This document shows positions 1 to 6,942 of a stretch of DNA of 45,828 bases, one piece after another (position 1 is the stretch's first letter; each line of letters starts with the position of its first letter). The notes below the pieces were generated by a model. That model saw only the letters and a program-made list of their open reading frames with translations, had not been told where the DNA came from and ran no database searches. Location of the stretch: NCBI GenBank assembly GCA_022823945.1, contig JAJEBK010000038.1, positions 1 to 45,828 of the forward strand, given 5' to 3'. The position numbers were made by a program, and so were the translations under genes. This DNA is from Anaerolineae bacterium (GTDB lineage: Bacteria; Chloroflexota; Anaerolineae; Aggregatilineales; Phototrophicaceae).

Positions 1-141
1 GAGCGGGTTTTGCACGCCTTCGGTGGCGACAGCCATGAGGATGGTCCCATGGGCATCAGCGAGGCGGAGGGCTATCGCGATCGGGGCTGGGATCGCTGGA
101 TACCGGTGGTCGAGGCGCTGAAGAAGCTGGCGGGCAAGTAG
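1..141 (+). CDS. 3' end of an unrecognised gene, copy A (partial)
   Basis: Only the last 46 codons are present, in frame from base 1 to a TAG at 139-141. The peptide contains GGDSHEDGPMGISEAEGY and ends in IPVVEALKKLAGK. I do not recognise the family. The same peptide is encoded on the minus strand at the other end of the window (45681-45828). Bases 1-77 match that copy exactly, and over 141 bases there are five differences, four of them silent and one changing the last residue (Lys here, Asn there). The silent pattern argues that both copies were under selection as protein. The stop codon here is part of the palindrome GTAGGGGCGACTC that follows, whereas the other copy has its own stop 21 bp before the palindrome. 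Confidence 0.75.
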   Translation, partial: ERVLHAFGGDSHEDGPMGISEAEGYRDRGWDRWIPVVEALKKLAGK

Positions 142-164
142 GGGCGACTCACTGAGTCGCCCAC
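139..164. repeat. GGGCGACTC palindrome, copy 1
   Basis: The sequence reads TAGGGGCGACTCACTGAG followed by TCGCCCAC, an inverted repeat of GGGCGACT around a five-base centre. Similar palindromes lie at 45532-45560 and 45634-45660. There is no T-run after it, so it is not an ordinary intrinsic terminator. It looks like a small interspersed palindromic repeat found next to gene ends. Confidence 0.6.
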
Positions 165-445
165 ATTTCGGGAGTGGCTAAATCCCGCGGACTTGAGAAC
201 TTTGCTGGGCAGATAATCGCTATGTGTTCTCGGTGGTAAACACTAATGCTACCGTCTGGCTTTCTCACCACTCCCCTGGCTGCCCAGAACGATGGAAGCC
301 AGCTTTGACTTGCTTTTGCGTATCTTGACAATTGGGACAGGCATTCATAACCACCTATTCGCCACACCTAGCACAGTCGCATCTGGCAAGTCTGAGCGGC
401 CTCGTCTATACTGCGCGGCTTATGCGCCTGACTGCTCCTGAGCTA
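142..445. other. Intergenic region before the ABC exporter
   Basis: About 300 bases without a convincing gene. It holds the palindrome at 139-164, the possible transposase remnant at 265-348, and a perfect TTGACA at 325-330. The hexamer 17 bases downstream of that box (TAACCA) is a poor -10, so a promoter for the exporter here is only possible. Complementary GGGAGTGG/CCACTCCC segments (about 170 and 268) could pair, but no known RNA family is recognisable. Confidence 0.4.
265..348 (-). pseudogene. Possible N-terminal remnant of an IS1-type transposase
   Basis: A short minus-strand reading frame of 27 codons begins [20 protein letters not shown] and stops at 265. The Cys-x-x-Cys followed by a 'VKxGF..SGQ' stretch resembles the zinc-ribbon start of IS1-type transposases. 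The second Cys pair and the catalytic DDE part are absent, and the rest of 165-265 gives no convincing continuation in any frame. If real, this is a scar of an insertion sequence. The match is short and from memory, so the call is weak. Confidence 0.25.
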
Positions 446-2245
446 ATGACCAAAGCTGAAAAGCCAACCGGCCATCCTTTTGTCCGCCTGCTGAATTATG
501 CGACTGCCTATAAACGGCGGGTGGCGCTGGCGACTGTTTATTCTGTCCTGGGCAAGATTTTCGACATCATGCCGCCGGTATTGATCGGCATGGCTGTGGA
601 TATCGTCGTATTGCGAGAAGCCTCGCTTTTGGGCAGGCTGGGCGTCAGCGATCTGTCCGCGCAGCTGCTGATATTGGGCGGGCTTACCTTGCTGATCTGG
701 ATACTGGAATCGGCATTTGAATACATTCAGCGCGTGTATTGGCGCAATCTGGCGCAGTCGATGCAGCACGACCTGCGCGCCGAAGCCTATAACCATGTGC
801 AGCACCTGGAAATGGCTTATTTTGAAGACCAGAGCACAGGTGGACTCATGTCGGTGCTCAACGACGACATTAACCAGTTGGAGCGCTTCTTGGATATTGG
901 CGCAAGTGATGTCGTGCAGATATTGACGACTGTAATCGTCATCGGCGGCATCTTCGTGGTCATCGCTCCCAGCGTGGCTTGGATGGCGGCTGTGCCTGTG
1001 CCCATCATCATCTGGGGATCGCTGCGCTTCCAAAAATTGCTCGCGCCACTCTACAGCGCGGTCCGCGAGCAAGTCAGCATGATCAATCATCAGCTGGCCA
1101 ACAGCTTGAGCGGCATCGCCACCATCAAGAGTTTCACTGCCGAAGCCTACGAAGCCCAGCGCCTGCGTGCCGAAAGCGGCGAGTACCTGGAGCGCAATCG
1201 CCGCGCTATCCGCCTCAGTTCGGCTTTTACGCCCTTGATCCGCATGGCGATTGTGTCGGGTTTTATCGCTATCACGGTGGCGGGCGGGCAGCTGACCCTG
1301 GACGGCGCGCTGGATATCGGCGCGTACAGCGTGCTGATTTTCATGACGCAGCGCTTGCTCTGGCCCCTGACCAAGCTGGGCGAAACTTTTGACCAATACC
1401 AGCGCGCCATGGCTTCGACCATCCGCATCCTCGATCTGCTGAGCATCAAGTCCAGCATCGTCGATGGTCCGTATCGCCTGAAAAAGCGGGATGTGCGCGG
1501 ACACATGTGGCTGGATGCGGTGGATTTTGCCTATAGCGACGGGCGCGAGGTCATCAGCGGGCTGACATTTGAAGTGCCAGCTGGCGATACAGTCGCCATC
1601 GTTGGCGCGACAGGCGCTGGCAAGAGCACGGTCATCAAGCTGCTGCTGCGCTATTATGATGTGACGAGTGGGCGCGTGCTGCTGGATGGCTATGATCTGC
1701 GCGAACTGAAGCAAGAAGATATCCGCAATGCCATCGGTTTGGTCAGCCAGGATGTCTTCCTGTTTCATGGCAGCGTGCGCGAAAATATCACCTATGGCAG
1801 CCAGGATGTGTCTGAGCAGCTTGTCATCGAAGCCGCCAAGATCGCCGAAGCCCACGAATTCATCATGGAATTGCCGCAGGGTTATGACACGATTGTTGGC
1901 GAGCGCGGACAGAAACTCTCGGGCGGGCAACGTCAGCGGCTGTCCATTGCGCGCGCTGTCTTGAAAGATCCGCCCATCCTCATCCTGGACGAAGCCACAT
2001 CGTCAGTCGATAACGAAACCGAAGCCGCCATCCAACGGTCGCTGGAGCGCATCGTCATTGGGCGCACCACCATCGTCATCGCGCATCGACTGTCGACCGT
2101 GCGCAACGCCGATATGATCTATGTGCTGCAACATGGGGCGCTGCTGGAAAGCGGCCATCATGATGACCTGGTGCTGCACGATGGCTTGTACGCATCGCTG
2201 TGGCGCGTGCAAACGGGCGAACTGATTGACCTTCACCATCATTAA
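446..2245 (+). CDS. ABC exporter half-transporter (permease fused to ATPase)
   Basis: Type IV (MsbA/LmrA-like) ABC transporter of 599 residues in the inner membrane, expected to work as a dimer exporting a lipid, drug or peptide; the substrate cannot be read. The N-terminal ~330 residues form the six-helix membrane domain. The C-terminal ATPase has Walker [10 protein letters not shown] (residues 387-395), the signature LSGGQ (491-495), Walker [13 protein letters not shown] (about 510-522) and a downstream switch His in IAHRLSTV. The frame is open upstream to 332, and ATG at 422 (MRLTAPEL) is an alternative start. I chose 446 because [12 protein letters not shown] is followed quickly by the first helix region; neither has a good ribosome-binding site. 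No partner half-transporter is adjacent. Its TAA overlaps the stop of the convergent gene by three to four bases. Confidence 0.9.
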   Translation: MTKAEKPTGHPFVRLLNYATAYKRRVALATVYSVLGKIFDIMPPVLIGMAVDIVVLREASLLGRLGVSDLSAQLLILGGLTLLIWILESAFEYIQRVYWRNLAQSMQHDLRAEAYNHVQHLEMAYFEDQSTGGLMSVLNDDINQLERFLDIGASDVVQILTTVIVIGGIFVVIAPSVAWMAAVPVPIIIWGSLRFQKLLAPLYSAVREQVSMINHQLANSLSGIATIKSFTAEAYEAQRLRAESGEYLERNRRAIRLSSAFTPLIRMAIVSGFIAITVAGGQLTLDGALDIGAYSVLIFMTQRLLWPLTKLGETFDQYQRAMASTIRILDLLSIKSSIVDGPYRLKKRDVRGHMWLDAVDFAYSDGREVISGLTFEVPAGDTVAIVGATGAGKSTVIKLLLRYYDVTSGRVLLDGYDLRELKQEDIRNAIGLVSQDVFLFHGSVRENITYGSQDVSEQLVIEAAKIAEAHEFIMELPQGYDTIVGERGQKLSGGQRQRLSIARAVLKDPPILILDEATSSVDNETEAAIQRSLERIVIGRTTIVIAHRLSTVRNADMIYVLQHGALLESGHHDDLVLHDGLYASLWRVQTGELIDLHHH

Positions 2246-3222
2246 TCGACGGGGCGGTCCACTCTCTCCAGCAGTTGGTCGATGACAGCCATGTTGGCAA
2301 CGGCGTCGTTGGCGGGGAAGCGCGGCGCTCGGCCACCCAGCAGCGCATCGGCGAAATCCTCGACCATCAACTGATACTGATCGACGGGCGAGATGCGATG
2401 TTCGGCGTAGTCATCGCCGCGCCAATGCTGGACGCTGGTTGCGGCGTTCTTGTCGGGCACGAAGCTGGCGGGCACGCGGATCATACCTTCTGTGCCTTTG
2501 ATCATATAGCTGTGTTCACGCCAGGCGCGCAGACCACAGTGAAAACTGCCGATGACACCCGATGGAAAATGCAGCGCGCCCGCAAGCGCCTCGTCCACGC
2601 TGCTTGCTTGGCCGATTCGTTTGCTGGCTGTTGCCAGGCTGGGCTCTTCGCCGGTTATGAAGCGCATCAAATTGACGCAATAGCAGCCCACATCCATCAA
2701 CGCGCCACCCGCCAGCGGCTTGCTCAGACGAATGTTGGCGGCATCGCTGATTGGGAAGGTGAAGGCGCTGCTGATTATCTGCATGTCGCCAATGCCGCCC
2801 TCGGCGATGATCTGCTTGACCTTTGTATGCTGCGGATGAAAACGATACATGAACGCTTCTGCCAGCAAGACAGCTTGCTCCTCAAACGCAGCGACGATGG
2901 ACTGCGCTTCGGCTGCGTCGCTGGCGAATGGCTTTTCACAAAGCGTGGGAATGCCAGCCCGGGCGCATTTGATGCTCCATTCGGCGTGCAGGCTGTTGGG
3001 CAGCGGGATGTAAATCGCGTCAATGTCTGGATCAGCCAGCAAGTCTTCGTAACTGCCATGCGCGCGGGGGATATGCTGTTCGGCTGCGAATGCCTGCGCG
3101 CCGGCCAGAGACCGACTGCCCACTGCCGCGACGACGCCATTGCGCGAGGCATGGATGGCCGGGATGACTCTGCGTCCGATGTTGGCTGTGCTCAATATGC
3201 CCCAGCGCACCATATCGCCCAT
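2242..3222 (-). CDS. Gfo/Idh/MocA family oxidoreductase
   Basis: NAD(P)-dependent sugar or cyclitol dehydrogenase-type protein of 326 residues, presumably cytoplasmic. The Rossmann N-terminus reads [17 protein letters not shown], the conserved EKPFA motif (catalytic Lys) follows near residue 95, and the C-terminal alpha/beta domain contains [16 protein letters not shown]. The start is set by an AGGAGG five bases before ATG at 3222; the frame is open upstream but without a signal. It is the last gene of a minus-strand run with the solute-binding protein (34 bp upstream) and the glycoside hydrolase, which suits processing of a sugar released outside. The substrate cannot be deduced. The stop overlaps that of the convergent ABC exporter. 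Confidence 0.9.
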   Translation of the reverse strand: MGDMVRWGILSTANIGRRVIPAIHASRNGVVAAVGSRSLAGAQAFAAEQHIPRAHGSYEDLLADPDIDAIYIPLPNSLHAEWSIKCARAGIPTLCEKPFASDAAEAQSIVAAFEEQAVLLAEAFMYRFHPQHTKVKQIIAEGGIGDMQIISSAFTFPISDAANIRLSKPLAGGALMDVGCYCVNLMRFITGEEPSLATASKRIGQASSVDEALAGALHFPSGVIGSFHCGLRAWREHSYMIKGTEGMIRVPASFVPDKNAATSVQHWRGDDYAEHRISPVDQYQLMVEDFADALLGGRAPRFPANDAVANMAVIDQLLERVDRPVD

Positions 3223-3256
3223 TCCAGCCTCCTGTGTCTTTTTCAAGCGCGAAAAT

Positions 3257-4027
3257 CTATGCCCACAGCGCGATGAGTCTAGCCAATTCGCCCCCGGCGC
3301 GCAACTGCTCGAGCGCTGCTTCGACCAGTTGCCAGGCATCGTGATTGCCGCGGCGCACGGCGATGGCATAGGGATCGTGCGTGATGAACTGGACGGCGGA
3401 GGTCCACTGACTGTGCTGGCGCTGGTAGAGGCGGTAGGTCAGGTTGTCTATCAGGGCGGCATCGACATGGCCCAGGCGCAGGGCATCCAGCGCGTATTCT
3501 GGCAATTCGTAGGGCATGCGCTGTAGCTCTGTGCTGTCAGCAGACCACCTGCGCAACAGGCTGTCGGCGCTGCTGGCATATTCAACGGCGATGCGCTTGC
3601 CAGCCAGATTCTCGACATCCAGTCCGGACGAATCGGCGGCCGATACCAGGACCAGTCCATTGTTGAAATAGGCGCTGGTATAGCGCACAACGTCTGTCCG
3701 CGCTGCATCGATGGGTAGTGACGATACCAGCGCATCGACTTCGCCGCTGATGAGCGCGTCGTACAGGCTGTAAAAGCCTATGTTGCGAAACTGCGCTGGC
3801 AAGCCGATTTCCCGCGCGATGGCCGCAGCCAGGTCGATATCCAGTCCGCGCAGGGCACCGTCATCGTCCACGGCGAAGGGCGGATAGCTGGCATCCACGC
3901 CGATGCGTATCGCGCCAGTCGGGAAGGCTCGCTCGCGGTCGGGTATGTTGCCATGCAGGACGGTCGCCACGAAAAGCGCGACCGCCAGCGCAGCCTGCGC
4001 AAATACGATAAGAATGCGCTGCCGCAT
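3257..4027 (-). CDS. Family-3 extracellular solute-binding protein, membrane-anchored
   Basis: Protein of 256 residues with an uncleaved-looking N-terminal hydrophobic segment (about residues 5-25) and no lipobox Cys. It then has an SBP_bac_3 fold: IRIGVDASYPPFA near the start, GLDIDLAAAIAREIG, a hinge region DALISGEVDALVSSLP, and LAGKRIAVEYASSA opening the second lobe. Such proteins bind amino acids or act as receptors. No permease or ATPase of a polar amino acid system lies next to it, so it may be an orphan receptor or serve a distant transporter. The ATG shares its A with the TGA of the hydrolase gene upstream, implying translational coupling. Confidence 0.85.
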   Translation of the reverse strand: MRQRILIVFAQAALAVALFVATVLHGNIPDRERAFPTGAIRIGVDASYPPFAVDDDGALRGLDIDLAAAIAREIGLPAQFRNIGFYSLYDALISGEVDALVSSLPIDAARTDVVRYTSAYFNNGLVLVSAADSSGLDVENLAGKRIAVEYASSADSLLRRWSADSTELQRMPYELPEYALDALRLGHVDAALIDNLTYRLYQRQHSQWTSAVQFITHDPYAIAVRRGNHDAWQLVEAALEQLRAGGELARLIALWA

Positions 4028-5235
4028 CAGTTTTCGCCCGGCGGCCGCAGCCAAAGCGAGTCGCTCGCAGCCCAGCCACGAGCGTAGGCTTGCAATTCAA
4101 AATAGACGGGCTTGGGCAAGAACTCCGCGTTGAGCAATGTGTAGCCATCGGGATAGCCGCGTAGATCAGCCGGGTGGCGCAGCGCCCAGATGCACATGGC
4201 CTGCAGCCAATCCCAATTCGCTTCGGCGTATTGGAAGGCGCGTATCGTATACGCAGCGCGTTGAGATGGACGGACGGCATGCAGCCAGCGCGCATGATCG
4301 TTCCAGCCGGTTTCGGTGATGGTTATTGGCTTGTGGCTGTCGCCGTTGTTGATCATGACCAGGCGCAGCAGCTCGACCCGCCGAAAATTGAGATGGTCCG
4401 GATGTGGTGGGGATTCCGGGGCAGCGCGGAATCCATAGGTGTGCACAGCCAGCGCATCAAAATGTTCCTGCGCGCCAAGTTGATACAGAGCGGATAAATA
4501 ATCGAGTTCATTGAGCCCGACGCCGCTGCCCGGTTTTTCCAGCGTCGGTGCCAGCGCCCCGGCCAGCACAACAGCGGCTGGATTGGCTTGCTTGATGCGC
4601 GCATAACTGACTGCGAGCAAGCGCACATAACGGGCTGCTTCGACTGGCTGGAATCCCCATTCCGCGCTGAGGTTTGGCTCGTTCCAAATGATGATACGCT
4701 GGATGTCTGTGGCATAGCGAGCGGCGAACGCGGCGGCATATTCGGCGAAGTCTGCGAATGCGGCGTCGGGCAGGTTGGTTAATGTCGTGCCGGGGGGCCG
4801 CGCCCAGTCTGGCACCAAACCCAGCCGCGCGATAATGCGCAGACCTTGCAGCCGCGCCAAACGCACGATGCTGTCGGTTCGCGCCCAGTCGTATTTGCCT
4901 TCTTGCCACTCGACATAAGCCCATGGGAAAAATTGCACGATTGTGGCTGCGCCCAGCTCGCGCGTCATTTCCAGCGAGCGCATGATCTTCGTCGCTTCGA
5001 CCTCGTTTTCCAGCAGCGTATGCACGCAGACCTGCGGCTTTTCGGTTTGCACGAATTGCTGGGAAAGGCCGAGCGGCTGCTCCACTGGCACGGCACCTGT
5101 CCAGTCCAGCGCGAGCCAGCCCAGCCCAGCCAGCGCGACAATCGCCAGCAGCCCGGATAGTTTCTTGCGGGACAAGCGATGTGACAAGGCGGCGACTTTC
5201 GGGTAGACTATCTCTTTGGCGCGGCGAATACACAA
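4027..5235 (-). CDS. Membrane-anchored clan GH-A glycoside hydrolase-like protein
   Basis: Up to 402 residues. A basic N-terminus is followed by one hydrophobic helix (about residues 25-45), so the catalytic domain should face outside. The TIM-barrel part carries IIIWNEPN (Glu186, position of the acid/base in clan GH-A) and ITITETGW (Glu308, position of the nucleophile), spaced as in GH5/GH39-type enzymes; the GH family and substrate are not identified. The TTG at 5235 has no ribosome-binding site and lies only 15 bp from the divergent start at 5251. A plus-strand promoter occupies 5181-5209, so an internal TTG at 5187 (LSHRLSRKKL) is a reasonable alternative start. It is the first gene of the operon ending with the Gfo protein. 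Confidence 0.75.
   Translation of the reverse strand: MCIRRAKEIVYPKVAALSHRLSRKKLSGLLAIVALAGLGWLALDWTGAVPVEQPLGLSQQFVQTEKPQVCVHTLLENEVEATKIMRSLEMTRELGAATIVQFFPWAYVEWQEGKYDWARTDSIVRLARLQGLRIIARLGLVPDWARPPGTTLTNLPDAAFADFAEYAAAFAARYATDIQRIIIWNEPNLSAEWGFQPVEAARYVRLLAVSYARIKQANPAAVVLAGALAPTLEKPGSGVGLNELDYLSALYQLGAQEHFDALAVHTYGFRAAPESPPHPDHLNFRRVELLRLVMINNGDSHKPITITETGWNDHARWLHAVRPSQRAAYTIRAFQYAEANWDWLQAMCIWALRHPADLRGYPDGYTLLNAEFLPKPVYFELQAYARGWAASDSLWLRPPGEN
5181..5209 (+). promoter_or_regulatory. Sigma-70-like promoter of the sulfotransferase operon
   Basis: GTGACA (5181-5186), a 17-base spacer and TAGACT (5204-5209) give a good -35/-10 pair reading right. Transcription would start near 5216, about 35 bases before the ATG at 5251. 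It lies inside the extreme 5' part of the divergent hydrolase frame, which bears on that gene's real start. Confidence 0.55.
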
Positions 5236-5250
5236 ACAGGACAGAATGGC

Positions 5251-5988
5251 ATGCCGCAGCGAATCATAGCGATGTGGTCGGGTCCGCGCAATATCTCGAC
5301 GGCTTTGATGCGCTCATGGGGCAGCCGCGCCGATACGCGCGTGGTGGACGAGCCCTTTTACGCGCATTATCTGCTGTCTACCGGTTATGCGCATCCGGGT
5401 GCAGACGAGATCGTGCGTAGCTACGCCACCGATTGGCGCGCCGTTATCGACCAGTTGCTGTGCGGAGGGGGTGATTCTGCGATTGTGTATCACAAGCATA
5501 TGACGCATCACATGCTGCCCCATATTGAAAGAAGCTGGCTTGGCAAGGTATCAAACGGCTTTCTCATCCGCGACCCACGGCGCATGCTGCTTTCGCTGAT
5601 GAAAGTGATTCCCCAACCGCGCTTGGAGCAGACCGGCTTACCCCAGCAGGTGGAGCTCTTTGAGGCTGTGCGCGAGCTGACTGGGACGGTCCCGCCGGTG
5701 ATAGACGCGCGCGATGTCTTGCTGCAGCCAGCTATTATGCTGCGTCGCTTGTGTTTGGCGCTGGATGTGCCCTATGACGACTGCATGCTGGGCTGGACGG
5801 CGGGGGCGCGCGATACCGATGGCGTTTGGGCGAAGCATTGGTATGGCGCAGTCGAACAGTCGACCGGCTTCGCGCCTTATCAAGATGACTACACGCCTCT
5901 GCCCGACCACCTGCACGGACTGCTGGAGGCATGTCAGCCACTCTATGACAAATTGGCGCAACACCGCATCTACCCAGGAGCATCATGA
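5251..5988 (+). CDS. Sulfotransferase-like protein
   Basis: Protein of 245 residues. The N-terminus RIIAMWSGPRNISTALM resembles the PAPS 5'-phosphosulfate-binding loop seen in sulfotransferases, and FLIRDPRRMLLSLMKV at about residue 105 matches the 3'-phosphate-binding region (RDPR..) of the same fold. Ribosome-binding AGGACAG ends six bases before ATG 5251. Another ATG at 5246 is in a different frame. The stop overlaps the start of the class IV aminotransferase gene (ATGA), so the two are translationally coupled. From memory, some eukaryotic 'branched-chain aminotransferase-like' proteins fuse these same two domains, which makes a functional pair likely. The acceptor substrate is unknown. 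Confidence 0.8.
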   Translation: MPQRIIAMWSGPRNISTALMRSWGSRADTRVVDEPFYAHYLLSTGYAHPGADEIVRSYATDWRAVIDQLLCGGGDSAIVYHKHMTHHMLPHIERSWLGKVSNGFLIRDPRRMLLSLMKVIPQPRLEQTGLPQQVELFEAVRELTGTVPPVIDARDVLLQPAIMLRRLCLALDVPYDDCMLGWTAGARDTDGVWAKHWYGAVEQSTGFAPYQDDYTPLPDHLHGLLEACQPLYDKLAQHRIYPGAS

Positions 5989-6902
5989 AACAAGCCTATA
6001 ACCCCAAGAACCGCGATCTGCTCATCAATATCAATGGCGACCTGCTGCACCGGGATGTCGCTGGCATCAGCCCGTTCGACTCGGCGGTGCAGGGCGGCGA
6101 TGCGGTGTGGGAGGGGCTGCGGCTTTATCAAGGGCGCATCTTCAAGCTAATCCCGCATCTGGACCGGCTGCGCGATTCTGCCAAAGCCATGGCTTTCGCC
6201 GAGATACCCAGCCATGATGCCATCATCGCCGAGATCCGCAAGACTTTGGCCGCCAATGCGATGACCGATGGCGTGCACATTCGTTTGACACTGAGCCGCG
6301 GTGTCAAATATACTAGCGGCATGGATACGCGCCTGAATACCAGCGGACCGACGTTGATCGTGCTGGCCGAGCACAAACCGCCCGTTTATGACAAGCGTGG
6401 CATCCGCCTCATCACATCGGGCATCCGGCGCATCCCGCCCGACTGCGTCGACCAGAATATCCATAGCTGCAATCTGATCAACTCGATTTTGGCGAAGATC
6501 GAGGCGAATGCGGCTGGCATGGACGATGCCTTGATGCTGGATTATCAAGGCAATGTGGCAGAAACAAACGCCACTCACATATTCATTGTGCGCGATGGCG
6601 TCGTGCAAACATCGGATACCGGCAGTTGCCCGGAAGGCATCACGCGCTCGGCTGTGCTGGAGATCTGCGCTGCAGCGGATATCGCCTACCAGGTCAAGAA
6701 CTTGTCGCTTGGCGAGGTCTATCGGGCTGACGAGATGTTCTGCACAGGCACCATGGGCGAGCTTGCGCCCGTGGTCGAGCTGGACGGCAGGCAGATCGGC
6801 TGTGGCGCGACCGGCGAGATGACGCAAAGCTTGAGCGAGCTGTTTCGCCAGCGCACACAAACGGAAGGCTATCCAGTGGTGGATGTGGCATCCGCCAGCT
6901 AA
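5985..6902 (+). CDS. Class IV aminotransferase-fold protein lacking the PLP lysine
   Basis: Protein of 305 residues of the branched-chain/D-amino acid aminotransferase fold (PLP fold type IV). Typical segments are present: GGDAVWEGLRLYQGRIF (about 37-53), ALMLDYQGNVAETNATHIFIV (about 182-202) and EMFCTGTMGELAPVVELDG. At the position of the Schiff-base lysine (the K of DIKSLNLL in D-amino acid aminotransferase) this protein reads NIHSCNLI, with His160 (codon 6462-6464) aligned without a gap because the following SILAKIEA matches too. If that alignment is right, classical transamination is doubtful. It overlaps the sulfotransferase gene by four bases and is followed 40 bp later by the molybdoenzyme gene. 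It could be annotated as ilvE by homology, but I would not name it so. Confidence 0.85.
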   Translation: MKQAYNPKNRDLLININGDLLHRDVAGISPFDSAVQGGDAVWEGLRLYQGRIFKLIPHLDRLRDSAKAMAFAEIPSHDAIIAEIRKTLAANAMTDGVHIRLTLSRGVKYTSGMDTRLNTSGPTLIVLAEHKPPVYDKRGIRLITSGIRRIPPDCVDQNIHSCNLINSILAKIEANAAGMDDALMLDYQGNVAETNATHIFIVRDGVVQTSDTGSCPEGITRSAVLEICAAADIAYQVKNLSLGEVYRADEMFCTGTMGELAPVVELDGRQIGCGATGEMTQSLSELFRQRTQTEGYPVVDVASAS

Positions 6903-6942
6903 ACTCATTGAGTCCCCCAATCGTGGAGAGGAGCGATATTCA

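Noticed and set aside
165..330. A structured RNA between the left gene end and the ABC exporter
   Set aside because: A few complementary segments exist but no known riboswitch or ncRNA motif could be recognised; reported only as intergenic DNA.
443..1930. A 495-codon minus-strand frame opposite the ABC exporter
   Set aside because: Antisense shadow; the plus frame has all ABC motifs, the minus frame none.
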